Source of the DNA: Chondrilla cf. caribensis
Lineage: Eukaryota > Porifera > Demospongiae > Chondrillida > Chondrillidae
Assembly: GCA_964020155.1 (NCBI GenBank)
Contig: OZ026553.1
Coordinates: 3,975,009 to 4,039,008 of the forward strand
DNA length: 64,000 nt
Direction: 5' to 3'
Each line of letters opens with the position of its first letter. Position 1 is the stretch's first letter. The notes beneath the pieces are model-generated. The model was given only the letters and a program-made list of their open reading frames with translations. It had not been told where the DNA came from and searched no databases. The translations under genes and the position numbers were made by a program. Below are positions 21,871 to 33,600 of this stretch, piece after piece.

Positions 21871-22884
21871 TACGTATGTACCTGCATTCTGTACTATGCT
21901 AGTTGTCTACATGCATATCTATAGTATAGTGTTGTTGTCAGGACATGTACGTACATATGTATACAGTACAGTGTTGGGGCAAGTGGAGATACGTATGTAG
22001 GAGAATTTCTGGAGAGAAATGTTCTGAAGTTGGTGCTATTTCTTTGCCTTTTTATTGCGATAAGTGACATGATTTGATTTCACCAATTCTACTCTTTCCA
22101 CCATTTCTGCCGTATCAGCCATTTCCCCTGCCTGTACAGTGTGATGTGCAATACCTGTCCACCTGTACCCACACACATGTACAGTCCTTCCAACTCACCA
22201 ATGTACCACACCTGACTGTGGTGTGTTGTTGCTTACAGAACTGTAGACTTTGGAAGGTATCAGTGGTGAACTCCAAGATCACAAGGAAAGAGTGTATTCT
22301 ATTCTCTCAGACAATGCTGTCCAGATAATGAACCAGGTGTGTATGTATGTAGCAGTGTGATTCTCCTCTGATGTATGGCTTCATCATGGGATAAGTGTGT
22401 TTGCATGTACATATTTATTAAAAGTGTATTGAACTCCCCCATCAAGACCTTGCAATATGTTGAACAATAATTGAATTAATAATGTTGATCTATTGCATGC
22501 ACAGACTACCATGTGAGGAGTAGTTTATGACAGATTATTTTTCAATTGAATAAAGTGCTTTAAATACAAAACAAGTACTCATTTAATTGTCACCTGACAT
22601 ACATTATCGTCCAAAGGAAGGTTCCCCTAATAATACAGCATGTCAACAACTTCTGCTATGAGTATTGTCCTGTTGGAATTACTAATAATAAGCTATGTAT
22701 GTACATGCGTACAGTGGATATCCATCTCAATCCCAGTTCCAGTGAATGTCCAGTTTATCTGTCAAATGTGTTAATCCACCATATTTTTGGAAATTAATTG
22801 TGAACTAACAAGTATTCACCCTACATGCCTTGTTCCATCCTCAACTATGTACATACGTACCTGTAACGTACCTGTCTCCTCTAG

Positions 22885-22993
22885 GAAGAAGTCAAAGGCA
22901 CAGTGAGAGCTGGAGCTCAGGAGAAGGTAGACCAGTTCCTCGCTACTCAAGGGAGCATCCTCACCAAACCAATAGATCCTTATGTTAGGAAAG
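22885..22993 (+). CDS. NOSIP-A exon 6 (intact relic)
   Basis: 109 nt, CTAG acceptor, AAAG/GTTTGT donor. Encodes EEVKGTVRAGAQEKVDQFLA and ...KPIDPYVRK, same as B exon 54696-54804. It sits in a gene that is broken elsewhere. Confidence 0.7.
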
Positions 22994-23258
22994 GTTTGTT
23001 GGTTGTCACTGTCTATGTGTGTGTGTGTGTGTGTGTACTTGACTAGGGAGAATGGTTGAAATATATTGTGTGTGCATGTATACATACAGTGTGTGTGCTC
23101 ATTCCCATGTACATACATGTACGTACGTATGTGTGTAGTGGACCAATATTGATCACAGTTTCAGTGTCATTTATTTCATTCAAGTAATTCTTGAATGAGA
23201 TTTTAGCAGGGGAAGATCCTGGGAAGGGAGGAACTAATGCCCTCACCTGAACAATGTG

Positions 23259-23655
23259 CTAAGGTGTCTTTATTAGAGAGGTTCTACTGTGTAGAACAGA
23301 TTATCTTAGTACAAAAGTGTCCTCATTAGAGAGGTTTCACTGTGTAGAACAGCTCATCTTAGTACAAAGGTGTTCTCATTAGAGAGGTTCCACTGTGTAG
23401 AACAGATTATCTTGGTAAGAAGTGTCCTCACTAGAGAGGCTTCACTGTGTAGAATAGCCTATCTTAGTACAGAGGTGGCCTCACTAGAGAGGTTTCACTG
23501 TGTAGAGCAGCTTATCTCAGTAAAGAGGTGTCCTCATTAGTGAACTTCCATTGTATAAAACAGCTTATCTCAGTGCAGAGTTGTCCTCATTTGAGAGGTT
23601 CCACTGTGTAGAACAGCTTACCTTAGTACAGAAGTGTCCTCATTGGAGAGGTCAC
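23259..23655. repeat. 53-bp minisatellite, about seven copies
   Basis: Tandem units of TTAGAGAGGTTCCACTGTGT + AGAACAG(A/C)TTATCTTAGTAC + AAAGGTGTCCTCA. They begin exactly where homology with copy B ends, so the array marks the duplication border. Confidence 0.85.
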
Positions 23656-24058
23656 ACTCTGTGTACAGTTTATTGACAAGTGGCTGTAGTCATTATTTCT
23701 CTCGTTTGTGTGCACGACTCACTCATGTAGCTCATCCATTCTCTCCTTATCATTCTCTCCAATCTCAATTTACAGAAGTTTGTTTCCTGTTCAGATGCAC
23801 AGATGAGAAAGCCATTTATAACAATCCTACATGTCACACAAACACACATGCATAGGTGTACATGCAACCTTTCACAGCCATGTACTGTGGGTGGATACGT
23901 AATTGTCTGGTATTTTTGTATTCATGTGTTTGTAAGCACTAGCACATTATGTACTGTGCTCCACACAGTGTGTGTGCACACACAAGGGTATTCTAGGTGT
24001 ACAGTTTCATAGTGTGAGGATATGTGTGTATGGAAGTATTTATTCAGAGATAGTTTAT

Positions 24059-24271
<213 letters not shown>

Positions 24272-24424
24272 CACCATCATGCAGGTGTGTACATGTACAT
24301 GCATAACTACTGTTTGTGTGTGGAAGCATAAGTGCATACTTCCGTGTGCTTTTAGGTGTGTAAACACATTCAATACATATGCATACGTATGACATGTATC
24401 CACACACAGGTGTATTCTAGGTGT

Positions 24425-26529
24425 ACAGTTTAAAGTGTGATCACTATCTCATCACAAAGTGTGTTATTTCTGCAATACAAGGGTGGGAGACCTCTAGGAG
24501 TGTGTAAAGACGGTCTAGCTAGCTGGGCTAATTTCCCTTCAATGCTGTTGTGTAATTGAACCATTATGGTAACTGTGTTCATACTTATGGAAGTTTAATT
24601 GGAATCATTTAGTATCTTCTTATGTATGTATACATGTATGTTAGTATTATAATATTATACGTATGTACATATGTGTTACAGGAAAATGCACATACACATA
24701 TGTGTGCTGTTTGTGTGTATGTGTTTAAACATACATGGGTTGTGAGTAATGAATTTTCGTTTAGCTAAAAGAGATGATTGTAACCCTATCAACCATGAAG
24801 GTCTACATCAGTTACAAACTAGCCACATGAAAGCTCATTAACTCACAATCCATACCATTACTGGAACTATAGCATGGGCCTTTAATTACCATAACGTGTG
24901 TGTTTATGCCTTTATGTATCCCGATTGTACAATCGTACATACATGTATGTATGTTATCCATTCAGGTATGTATGCTTGTGTTCATAGGTAGCAAATAGGC
25001 TGTTGAGTATGTAGTGATAATTATGGCCATGTTTGTTTACAATGAACAACCTATTGTTTATCAATTTCCTACTACAGGAAGCCATATAACAGACCATGAG
25101 AGTAGATTGTACCCTTCATTGAAGCTGTACCTGATGTTGTAGTGGAGATGTTGGTGGAAGCTGTTCAGCAGAAGATGATGGAGGTGGTGTTGGGGTTATA
25201 TTCAGTAATGAGTTCTGTACAATGCACCACACGTACGTAGTACACAGATAGTATAGTCTGGCATGGACCAGACTCTATTTGCCATTTTTTTAAGAATAAT
25301 AATTATTGTTTGCCTCAGTGAAAGGAAATGGTTAATCAATACTCACCTACACCAGACAAAATGCCCATAAAAAGTGGTGTAAAATTACCACTACAGTAAA
25401 TGTAGTGTTTTTCACATTTTTTCAACCTAATTTTTACTTAAACCCAATGCTTACACAATAGTGTATTCAGTGATTGATATTTGTTTGTTTTGTGAATTTG
25501 ATTTACTGTATTTTACACATTCCTATTGGAAATCATAGTAATAATTCTGTTATAATTAGTATGTTCTACAATTATAATACAGATTTATATTGTATGTATG
25601 CATACCATGCGTTATAAATTATTATTCGATATCACTGTGACACTCATACTTGTATAATATTGCATACTTTTATAATATTAGTATAGGTGTTATTGTATCT
25701 TTGCATAACATTAATACTATTGGCTAATTGTATTAATTATCTTCATTTCAACATCGATCACAATCTTCCAATGAGACTACATGTACTATCATTAACATTA
25801 ATAATATTGCACTCTGTATATAGTGATAGTAATCGATCTATAATAGATCAGGACATATTCATAGACCTGTGATAATTACGTAAGTGTGTCTGAAGTTCAA
25901 TATAATAATTATTGTTACGTAGGTATGTATAAATTTAGCATGAATGCACAATGATTGGCCAGGTATTATAAAATACATAATGTATGCCAAGTATTTAATC
26001 TCAAATCACCATGATATTATATATATGAAAAGAGGGTTGTTTGGCTAGCTAGGTAATATCTTGCATGTGGATAAGTTTAATGGAATTCTCCAACCATAAT
26101 TATTATTACCAGAAATTTTATTACAGTTATTTAATGTTTCCACGGCTGACTAGCTAGTAGTGCTGCCTTCGTCATGTGGTAGTATTTAGCTGCCAAAACA
26201 TTTAATTTGCAATTGGTGTATATAATATAATATTATACTTAATACACAATAATTTTTATGATTATGCTTTACAATAATATTAATATATTATATTATATTA
26301 ATTGAAGTTATATAATAATATTATTTATAATAGCATCAAAATTTGCAATTCATTATCACTATTATTTAAAATTTTGAAAATCAAGTCTTACACAGATTTC
26401 AACAGATACTGAAATACAATAATACATCCCCTACTGTAAAAATATACTGTAATACTGCAAGTTGTTATAGATGCAATGACAATTTTAATAAACATACACA
26501 ATAAAATGATGTTGAACAATCAAGTAGTT
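24425..26529. other. Intergenic region between copies A and B
   Basis: AT-rich (especially 25.5-26.5 kb), with no convincing exon. A small TAGTCTGGCATGGACCAGAC hairpin at about 25254-25273 recalls the palindromic element family and may be a solo relic. Confidence 0.4.
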
Positions 26530-26822
26530 CAAATGTCACTCCAAGATGAGTTGGTCCCGACTTTGAATTCCTTCTCCAGGCACCAACCACATTCGGTCCT
26601 TGAATTCTTTCATTTTTTCAGCAGAAACCCCCATGTTGGAGGGAATAGGTCTCCAGACCTACCATCCCTCCAATATCGTAGAGCCAGTATTCCACCAAGG
26701 GACTGGTCTGATCTCAAAGATTGAACTTCATCCACTGGTACACCCAAACTGATAGCCAAAGAGTGCCAAACTGGAACCTTATCCAATACACCTTGGAGGC
26801 CAACGTCTGATGGTGTTTTCCC
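26530..26822 (-). pseudogene. Death-domain exon with frameshift
   Basis: Close paralogue of 4515-4801: TPSDVGLQGVLDKVPVWHSL, LGVPVDEVQS, LRYWRDGRSGDLFPPTWGFL. After GFLLKK the frame hits TGA, while the homologous sequence (KEF...GPNV...) continues in another frame, so an indel removed the last helix. The truncated domain probably cannot fold normally. Confidence 0.65.
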
Positions 26823-27237
26823 TAGTAGGCAGATAAAAGAATGGATGTATGTGCATGGTGATTCAGAATGAAGACTTATAGTATGCGTTGCAAAATATGG
26901 TCACTTACCATAGACCTCAGGAGGGGTGGGGAGTGAGGAATATCCATTTCAGAGGTTGACGACCATCACTGTTTGGTAGGGGTACTGTAACACAAAATTA
27001 TATTTAATGATAAGTTAACATAAATAATTAAAAAGTATATGTAGTATGGTAGCAGTGGGTGAGTACAGTATAAGTACAATTACTGTATTGAAAGGGTACG
27101 TGTATGTCAAATGTACCACTGTGACAATATATTTAATCAAAGTGTAGAGTATGCACTACATGTTCGGAGTTCCCCTAGTGTAGACATGAGAAATTACATA
27201 TGCCTAAACATGTTTCTGTCAATCCCAATCCACCATA

Positions 27238-27416
27238 TACAGTGAATTCTCGTTAATCCACAACCACTTCATCCATCAAACGTTTTAATCCACCATAATT
27301 TCCCAGTACCAATATAAGGTACAAGTGCCAATGAATATCCAGTTAATCCACCAAACCCATTAATCCACCATATTCTTTGAAAATGAATGGCAGCAGATTA
27401 ATGAGTATTCACTGTA
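27238..27416. mobile_element. Tigger/pogo-like MITE (uninterrupted)
   Basis: 179 bp with ends TACAGTGAATTCTCGTTAAT / ATTAATGAGTATTCACTGTA. Internal TTAATCCACC motifs recur. It is the empty-site reference for the nested insertion in copy A. Confidence 0.7.
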
Positions 27417-27726
27417 TACACGGGAACACTTTTCTTGTGTTAACATGCAGAGTCAAATGAGTATATATTTGTGGAACAATAACTACAAGGCTTGTAATTG
27501 TTTTAGCTAATTTCAATAAAAAATAATGTAAAAACTGTGTCTGTGAATGTGAATGTCTTGCCATGATTTCATTCATACAAATGTTCATTAACCCAGAAAT
27601 CATCTATCCATTGGTGCAATGTGTCTTACATTGTTACCTTCCAACCAAGGATCTCATACAATATCAGACTCATATCACACACAACAGTAACAACTATTCT
27701 AATAGGATACAGATTAGATTTCATAC

Positions 27727-27803
27727 CTTTCTGGTGTTCCCCATTAGGGCGGGATCCAACATCTAAATCTATTGGAATAAAATTGAATCTAGTAATTCCA
27801 TTT
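27727..27803 (-). CDS. Small gene B, probable exon 4
   Basis: 77 nt, NGITRFNFIPIDLDVGSRPN...; donor AAAG/GTATGA. The join to exon 3 is unresolved. Confidence 0.4.
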
Positions 27804-27998
27804 CTAAATACTCCCACAGACACATTCACATATAAAAATAACAACAAAGTGTGAAATTGGTCCATTAACTATAATATTATGTAACAATATGCATAGTATG
27901 ACGTATTTCATCGTAAAAACTTCCCAAATTGAATAAGGCATGCCTCAAACCACGAGTTATGTGTCCCTTATAAGTACAGTGTTTTACAGAGGACATAC

Positions 27999-28137
27999 CA
28001 CGTTGGTATAGATTACACATTGAGTGATTTGATTTTCAGCCATGTCATACAAAATGTCTACCGTGACTCTTAAAGCAGCCCCGACAGATTCAATTCCAGT
28101 TAACATTACTGAGTGTAATGACTGTCTCATCTGTCTA
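27999..28137 (-). CDS. Small gene B, exon 3
   Basis: 139 nt, RQMRQSLHSVMLTGIESVGA…; conserved with 1646-1784. Confidence 0.55.
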
Positions 28138-28173
28138 CTGACAGTTACTGATAGTGCGGCTTAGACTGAGTAC

Positions 28174-28356
28174 CTGTAATTACACGTTTCGAATATTACT
28201 CTGATGTTAGCATACTGCTCAGAAACGCTAATTCCTCTATTATATCTACCAGCGACAGACACACAAGCACCTGTCCTTCCAGATCTGCTGGTTCCTCCTT
28301 CAGAGGTCGCTGGGACAACGTCTTTATCCCCGCCACGCTTTCCTACTTTCCTTGGA
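28174..28356 (-). CDS. Small gene B, exon 2
   Basis: 183 nt, same borders as copy A. PRKVGKRGGDKDVVP...; strongly conserved between copies. Confidence 0.55.
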
Positions 28357-28663
28357 CTGTAAGAATGAAATGGAAAACTCTTGCTCCAAGAACCACGTGT
28401 TGTAAACCACGTCCTCGGATCATAATTTCAAGTTTTAAATTTGAACTCGGTGTTGAACTCAGGCCTTCCTCAATAACTGACGTATTCGAGCCTTCTTGTA
28501 TTATAGAGAAAGAGCCGTCCAAATTATGGTCAGTGTTCTGTTTTATGCCAACTTGATCCACTTTATCGTATAAATGTATTGTTTCTTTTGATATTTCAAC
28601 CATAGCCGGCCCAAAAGAGGCTAATGATAAAGAAGAAACTGAAGATGAAGTAGAAGCGTCCAC

Positions 28664-30337
28664 TCCTCACTGGGTCAGAATACGAACGAGGAGCAGAATA
28701 AGGAAATGCCACAATTCCCCCTCCCTTACAATGTTTCTCGATCAATGTGAGCATGTGCAGTGTAGCTCAAGGGTAAAATGGTATACCACTTGGACTTGGT
28801 AGTCTTGTGTCCTTCTGACATTGAACTATTGAAACAAGTTCATGTCAACCTTGTCTCCATAGGCAGGGCATTCACTATTTTACTTAATTCACAACCGTTC
28901 ATAGCTCAATGCTAACTATGATGCCTAGCTGTCTTACTTCACCTTATGCTCTCAGTGTTTCTTGGATAAAGTAGCAACAGAGTGCCAAGGAACCAGGGTG
29001 AATGCTTATTACTAACACTGCCCAATTCGGGTACATGTATTGAGGGATTGGAATCAATTGTAATAAATGGACATGGTGTCATGTTCAAATGATTACGTCA
29101 TTGACTGCACCAACTTTGCCTGATTTGGGATTTGCAAGTTCAGCAGACATTTTGTTGCGACACACCCCCTGACTCAATGATGATGTCGTGCAAAGTGTGT
29201 GTGGTCTATGCCATATTCGTTTGCATATGGCAATCGTTTGTATATTATGATTGATCCAGGGGATTTTGGGCGACTGTTCATTACAGTCTGAAATACAGCA
29301 GGGTGGTGTACCCTGTTCCAGCCATACCCTGGAAAGCACTAGGTCGTAGTTTTTTACGTTTTTCCAGCAATTGGAATTGTTCTGTTAAAATAGCTAGCTA
29401 GCAGACTGTGGTGGTGACCATACTCTAACCCATGCTACGTACATAGTATTACCCATTAGAGCAGGTATCATCTAAGAGACTTGGAATTTCGATTTGTGTC
29501 TTAGATGTGGTTTCACTTCAGCAGAGTAGAAACTTCTCCATTGTTGTTAAGATGTGTTTGTCTATACCTTGACGTGCATGCCAAGTCTGTACTTTCTATC
29601 AGAGATACTATCAGTACTGGTTGACATAGTGTACATGAACTAGGGACTGAGTGAGGTGTACTCACTAACCAGGAGTATGTACTAACCCAGGTACCTACTT
29701 AGCAAGTTGCATTGTATTAATTTTTATTGCCTTTGTTAAGTGTATTCATTTCCTCTACACACAGGTACAATGCAAAGAGAAGGCACTGGAGAAGAGCAAA
29801 ACTGAGCCTGTAGTGTAGTGTGGCCATTATTGAACATTGTACTTGTTTATGTATGTCAATGAATCCTGTCCACTGTGGCAAAACTGTTTCAAAATTAATA
29901 ATCATGACATTTTCAATTGTGAACACAATTGCAAGTTACATGATATAATAATAATGTATAATGAGTGATCTAGTATAGTGGAGGGATATTATATATTATA
30001 TCAGTAGTGTCATTGTATATACATGCCTCCAATTGCAAGTATGATATATAGTGCACATATTATGTATACGTACATGTGCATATATAATACAGTGCATTAA
30101 ACATTATTATGGTCTATAATAATAATAATAATAAGACCGGTACCATCATGATCAAAGGCCACATGCACAGTATAATATATCCACACATATACACAATTAA
30201 TAAATCTGAACAATGATGTATATACTCAATTGCAACATCCATATACGTATATACACAATAAATGTAAACAAAATACTGTACACATTGTGTTGTAACATGC
30301 AGTAGAGTTGACCATGACAAGAATAATGTCATTTCTT
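28664..30337. other. Intergenic spacer, copy B
   Basis: Homologous to 2310-3521 with about 260 bp extra near 28.87-29.13 kb. A stretch at about 29560-29715 (TACTATCAGTACTGGTTGAC, GAGTGAGGTGTACTCACTA) also occurs at 57090-57250, so it is a dispersed repeat. No exon recognised. Confidence 0.45.
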
Positions 30338-30633
30338 CTACTGATCTTCTAATTTACTCCATGTCAGCTCTTTGGAGGCTTTCTTCTCCAAATTTTCAGC
30401 GACGTTCTTCCCAAAAGTATCTTCAACACTCTTCAATAGAAACCTCCAGGTTGTTGGGAAGGACTGTCCTGATTTACCGTCCCTCCAGTATTGCAGGGCT
30501 AGTAGACCACCAAGAGGTTTTGTATCATAAGCCTGCACTTGGTTGACAGGAACCCCCAAACCAATTGCCAGGAATTGCCAGACTGGTTGGTCTGTTAAAA
30601 TCTTGCTCAGACCGACATCTGATGGAGTCAGAC
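30338..30633 (-). CDS. ZU5-Death B, terminal Death-domain exon
   Basis: 296 nt, phase 1 start, stop at 30338. LTPSDVGLSKILTDQPVWQF, LGVPVNQVQAY, LQYWRDGKSGQSFPTTWRFL. Orthologous to 3522-3820. Confidence 0.8.
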
Positions 30634-33600
30634 CTGTGATGATGAAATCAGAAATGTAATATTATTGCTGTATGCTCTGACCAACAGACACTAAATGTAT
30701 CTCACTAGTACTCACTGTAGAACTCCAGACTCTGAGGGTGTTGAGAGGGGGAGGTACCCCATGCAGAGGTAGTAGGTGGCTGTGGTATGTCGCCAGTTGA
30801 CATGGGCACTGCAAAAATTCAAATGTAAAAGTGATATGACATTCCATATAATATGGTAATGTCCATAATATAATACAATACAAGTATATATACAATCCTT
30901 CATACTTGAACAAATGGGCAGATAGATGAACAGACATAATGTACGCATGTATTATGTGTCATATGTATGTATGTACATATGTGGTTCTACACAGAATATA
31001 ACTCTCATGTGTAATAGTGTATGTTCCACTAGTGTGTAGTGTGTCCACTACATGTACCTATAGTGTATGCGGACTGCCAACTACATCTTTCCTCTAGATT
31101 AGCATGCCAGCTATGTATGTGTTCCCCTGATGTGAAGTGTTACACACTGGCCTATAGCTACCCTTACTGTAGAGGACACACTACATGTTCCTCAGGTGGA
31201 AAATCCATATATATGTGTCTTTTCACACATCATGTCTACAACACACAATTCCCTCAAAAAACATGTATTCTCACTTTGAAAATTATTGGTTTCCTGCTCT
31301 GGAGACACAGACTCTACATTAAATTGAAGAGGAACAGATTAATCATCAGTAACAGTTTTATGTATCTGAGGGGCGGGGTTGATTGTCATTCCCCTAAGGA
31401 AGTGAAACGTTCCCAACATGTAATTTCCAATAAAACCTACCTTCTCTATTGACACCTGCAGACTTTCGTGTTCCCACACCAGGAGATACTGGAGATAATA
31501 GAACAATGGTTATTAACATGCCAATAATCCAATGTGTGTACACACAATATCAAATACACTGTGACACATGTATATAAAATACACATGAATACAGTCATAC
31601 ACTACATACGTATGCATTCAAATAATAATACATGTACAGGTATGACCACATACAACCACAAATGTTATGTAGAGTGTTATTATTTTGAACAGGACAAAGA
31701 TTATTTTATAGTACTACGCACATATAATATGCCCAATAGGGAGTACTGTAGCCATGGTGATGGTGCAACTATTGCAGGTTGTTCGAGGTTAGTTGTATAT
31801 AGTTCCTATATGTATCGTACAGTACATTACCCGAAATATACATGAAATGCACATGCACAGATAACGAGATGTTTGTGTACTTACAAGCACAAACTGACTC
31901 ACCTGGTACTTCCTGTACAACATCCTCAGCTTTGACCGAATAACAAAGGTTTTCACCATCAATCCCCGCAATGATTAGCTTTGTGACTGTACACAGAGCA
32001 CGGCAGTCACTGTGACAGTTATTCTGTGTAACATCAACTAAAAATGATGGAGGATAGACTCCCTCTTCTACAGCCATTTTCATTTTCTTTTCTGTATTAT
32101 GAGTGTCATAACGAACATCAGCTTTCCTGATCTGTGAAGAAGCAATTACAACCATTACAATAAATGAATTACATGACCAATCGTTTATTTTGACTCACTT
32201 GTGGTGACACTAGATAAGCACCCCAACATTTACCACGAGATTCACTAAGCTGTCCTGTTATTACTTGCTTCTTGAACTTGAAGGTCACACAGTGTTTAAA
32301 ACACCTTCTCCAATGTTTCCAATACTTGTTGAGAACCTGTAGTGTAGAGGATAGTTCAAAGTTAGCCAACTGTATACCATATCAAAGTACATACACATCA
32401 TACATAATAAACACTGTACCTTTAGCCAATACGGAATATTATAAATAATGGCTACTCTCAGCAGACGATTGCTCCCTTCCACCTTCTCCCAGGCACTAGC
32501 ACAGTAACTAGATGGGATCTCCTCCCTCATGGCTTGTCCTAGTAGACTGCAGTGTCCCGATAGCTCCACAGTACCAAATGTGCCATGTAGTGATGTACAC
32601 TCGGGATCCATGGCTGTGAATGTGTACATCTGTTCATCCTCTGGAAGAATATGTGGGGAGATGACAAAGGAGACATCTTCTTCAAAGTGACCGTGATCTC
32701 CAGCTATCCAATGAGGAATGTGGAGCTTCAGGGATTTGTTGACTTTGGAGTGGTCAAACCAGACATAGACCACTGGACTGGCTAGCCTGTAACCACTTGG
32801 AAGAGCAAAGGGACCATCAAGGATGATGCCATATCTCACCTCTAGTGAGTCACTGCTAATGGCAGTAGCTGGCACCTCCATACGAAATGCTCTGTTGTCA
32901 ACATCAGTGTGTTCAGGTGTGGCTGGCTCCAGCAGGAATTCCCCTCCATTCTGTGTAATGTGGAGGGTCTGAATACCAAATGGAATCCAGCAGTGCTCCA
33001 GTAAATGAGATTCATGATCTTCAGTGGAGAAGAAATAGAATAACCATAATATAAAAGTCATTGCAATTGGTGTGTACAGCAGAATACTCAATGATACTCA
33101 CATCCACATATTCATACAATACCTTGGAATGCATACTCACCATGATCTGGTCCTGGATCTCTTCTAGGAGGATCTGAACTACCACCAGAACTGGGAGTTG
33201 GGTCCTACACAAGTTGAAGGACAAAATGCTATGTGCTAAGGATAAACAAAAAGTACAATAATTTCTGTCTCAATATCACCTTAGGTCTACACAATGTCAT
33301 TACAGCGCAGGTAGGACATATCAGCATCAAACGTGGAAACCAATAACTTGCGGTTTTAAAGTTATGTAAACAATGGAGTCACCTAATTTGGGGGCAGGTC
33401 ACGAGAAGTCACATGATGATCACATTTCTACAAGAACCGTCATGACAGAATTCGCAAAGTTCGATTCACCATTAAAGAAGTAATATTTTCTTCTAAATCG
33501 GGTCAATAGGTAGATATAGGATAGCGAATCGCCTCGAAGATGAACGTTGGGCACTTATCGTGAAACTAGTTGTACCGGGATATCATCGGGTAACAATGGC

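Larger units (their letters stand above)
18924..23268 (+). pseudogene. NOSIP: NOSIP homologue, copy A (truncated pseudogene)
   Basis: Exons 1-3 and 6 of a NOSIP-like gene are intact (GRHGKNQTASAVYGYHEKKK; SGYGTKHARLSKDSL; FDCCCLTLQPCRDPVVT; GAQEKVDQFLATQGSILTKP). Exon 4 at about 20056-20105 has lost 12 bp coding GYLY, the U-box core, and then has TAG. Exon 5 and everything after exon 6 are missing; homology to copy B stops near 23.27 kb. A functional U-box ligase cannot be made from this copy. Degenerate extra copies of exon 3 occur downstream. Confidence 0.8.
26530..28663 (-). pseudogene. Small Death-domain gene, copy B (probably decayed)
   Basis: Exons at about 28360-28663, 28174-28356, 27999-28137, 27727-27803, a possible 26917-26993, and a Death exon. 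The N-terminal frame (DASTSSSVSSLSLASFGPAM) is intact where copy A is frameshifted. However, the codon aligned with A's ATG is GTG, with a stop just upstream; the next in-frame ATG is at residue 21 (MVEISKE). The Death exon is frameshifted. The N-terminal region belongs to no family I know. Confidence 0.5.

Noticed and set aside
22229..22335. Possible extra exon of NOSIP-A
   Set aside because: Splice-like borders but no similarity to NOSIP or to copy B.
26917..26993. Possible exon of the small gene between acceptor GTTACAG and donor GTAAGT
   Set aside because: All phases give a stop in at least one of the two copies (copy A: bases 10-86), so I could not place it confidently in the coding sequence.
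29085..29339. 84-aa minus-strand ORF in the intergenic spacer
   Set aside because: Partly present in A (about 2510-2720) but interrupted; no family resemblance. Probably an old repeat.
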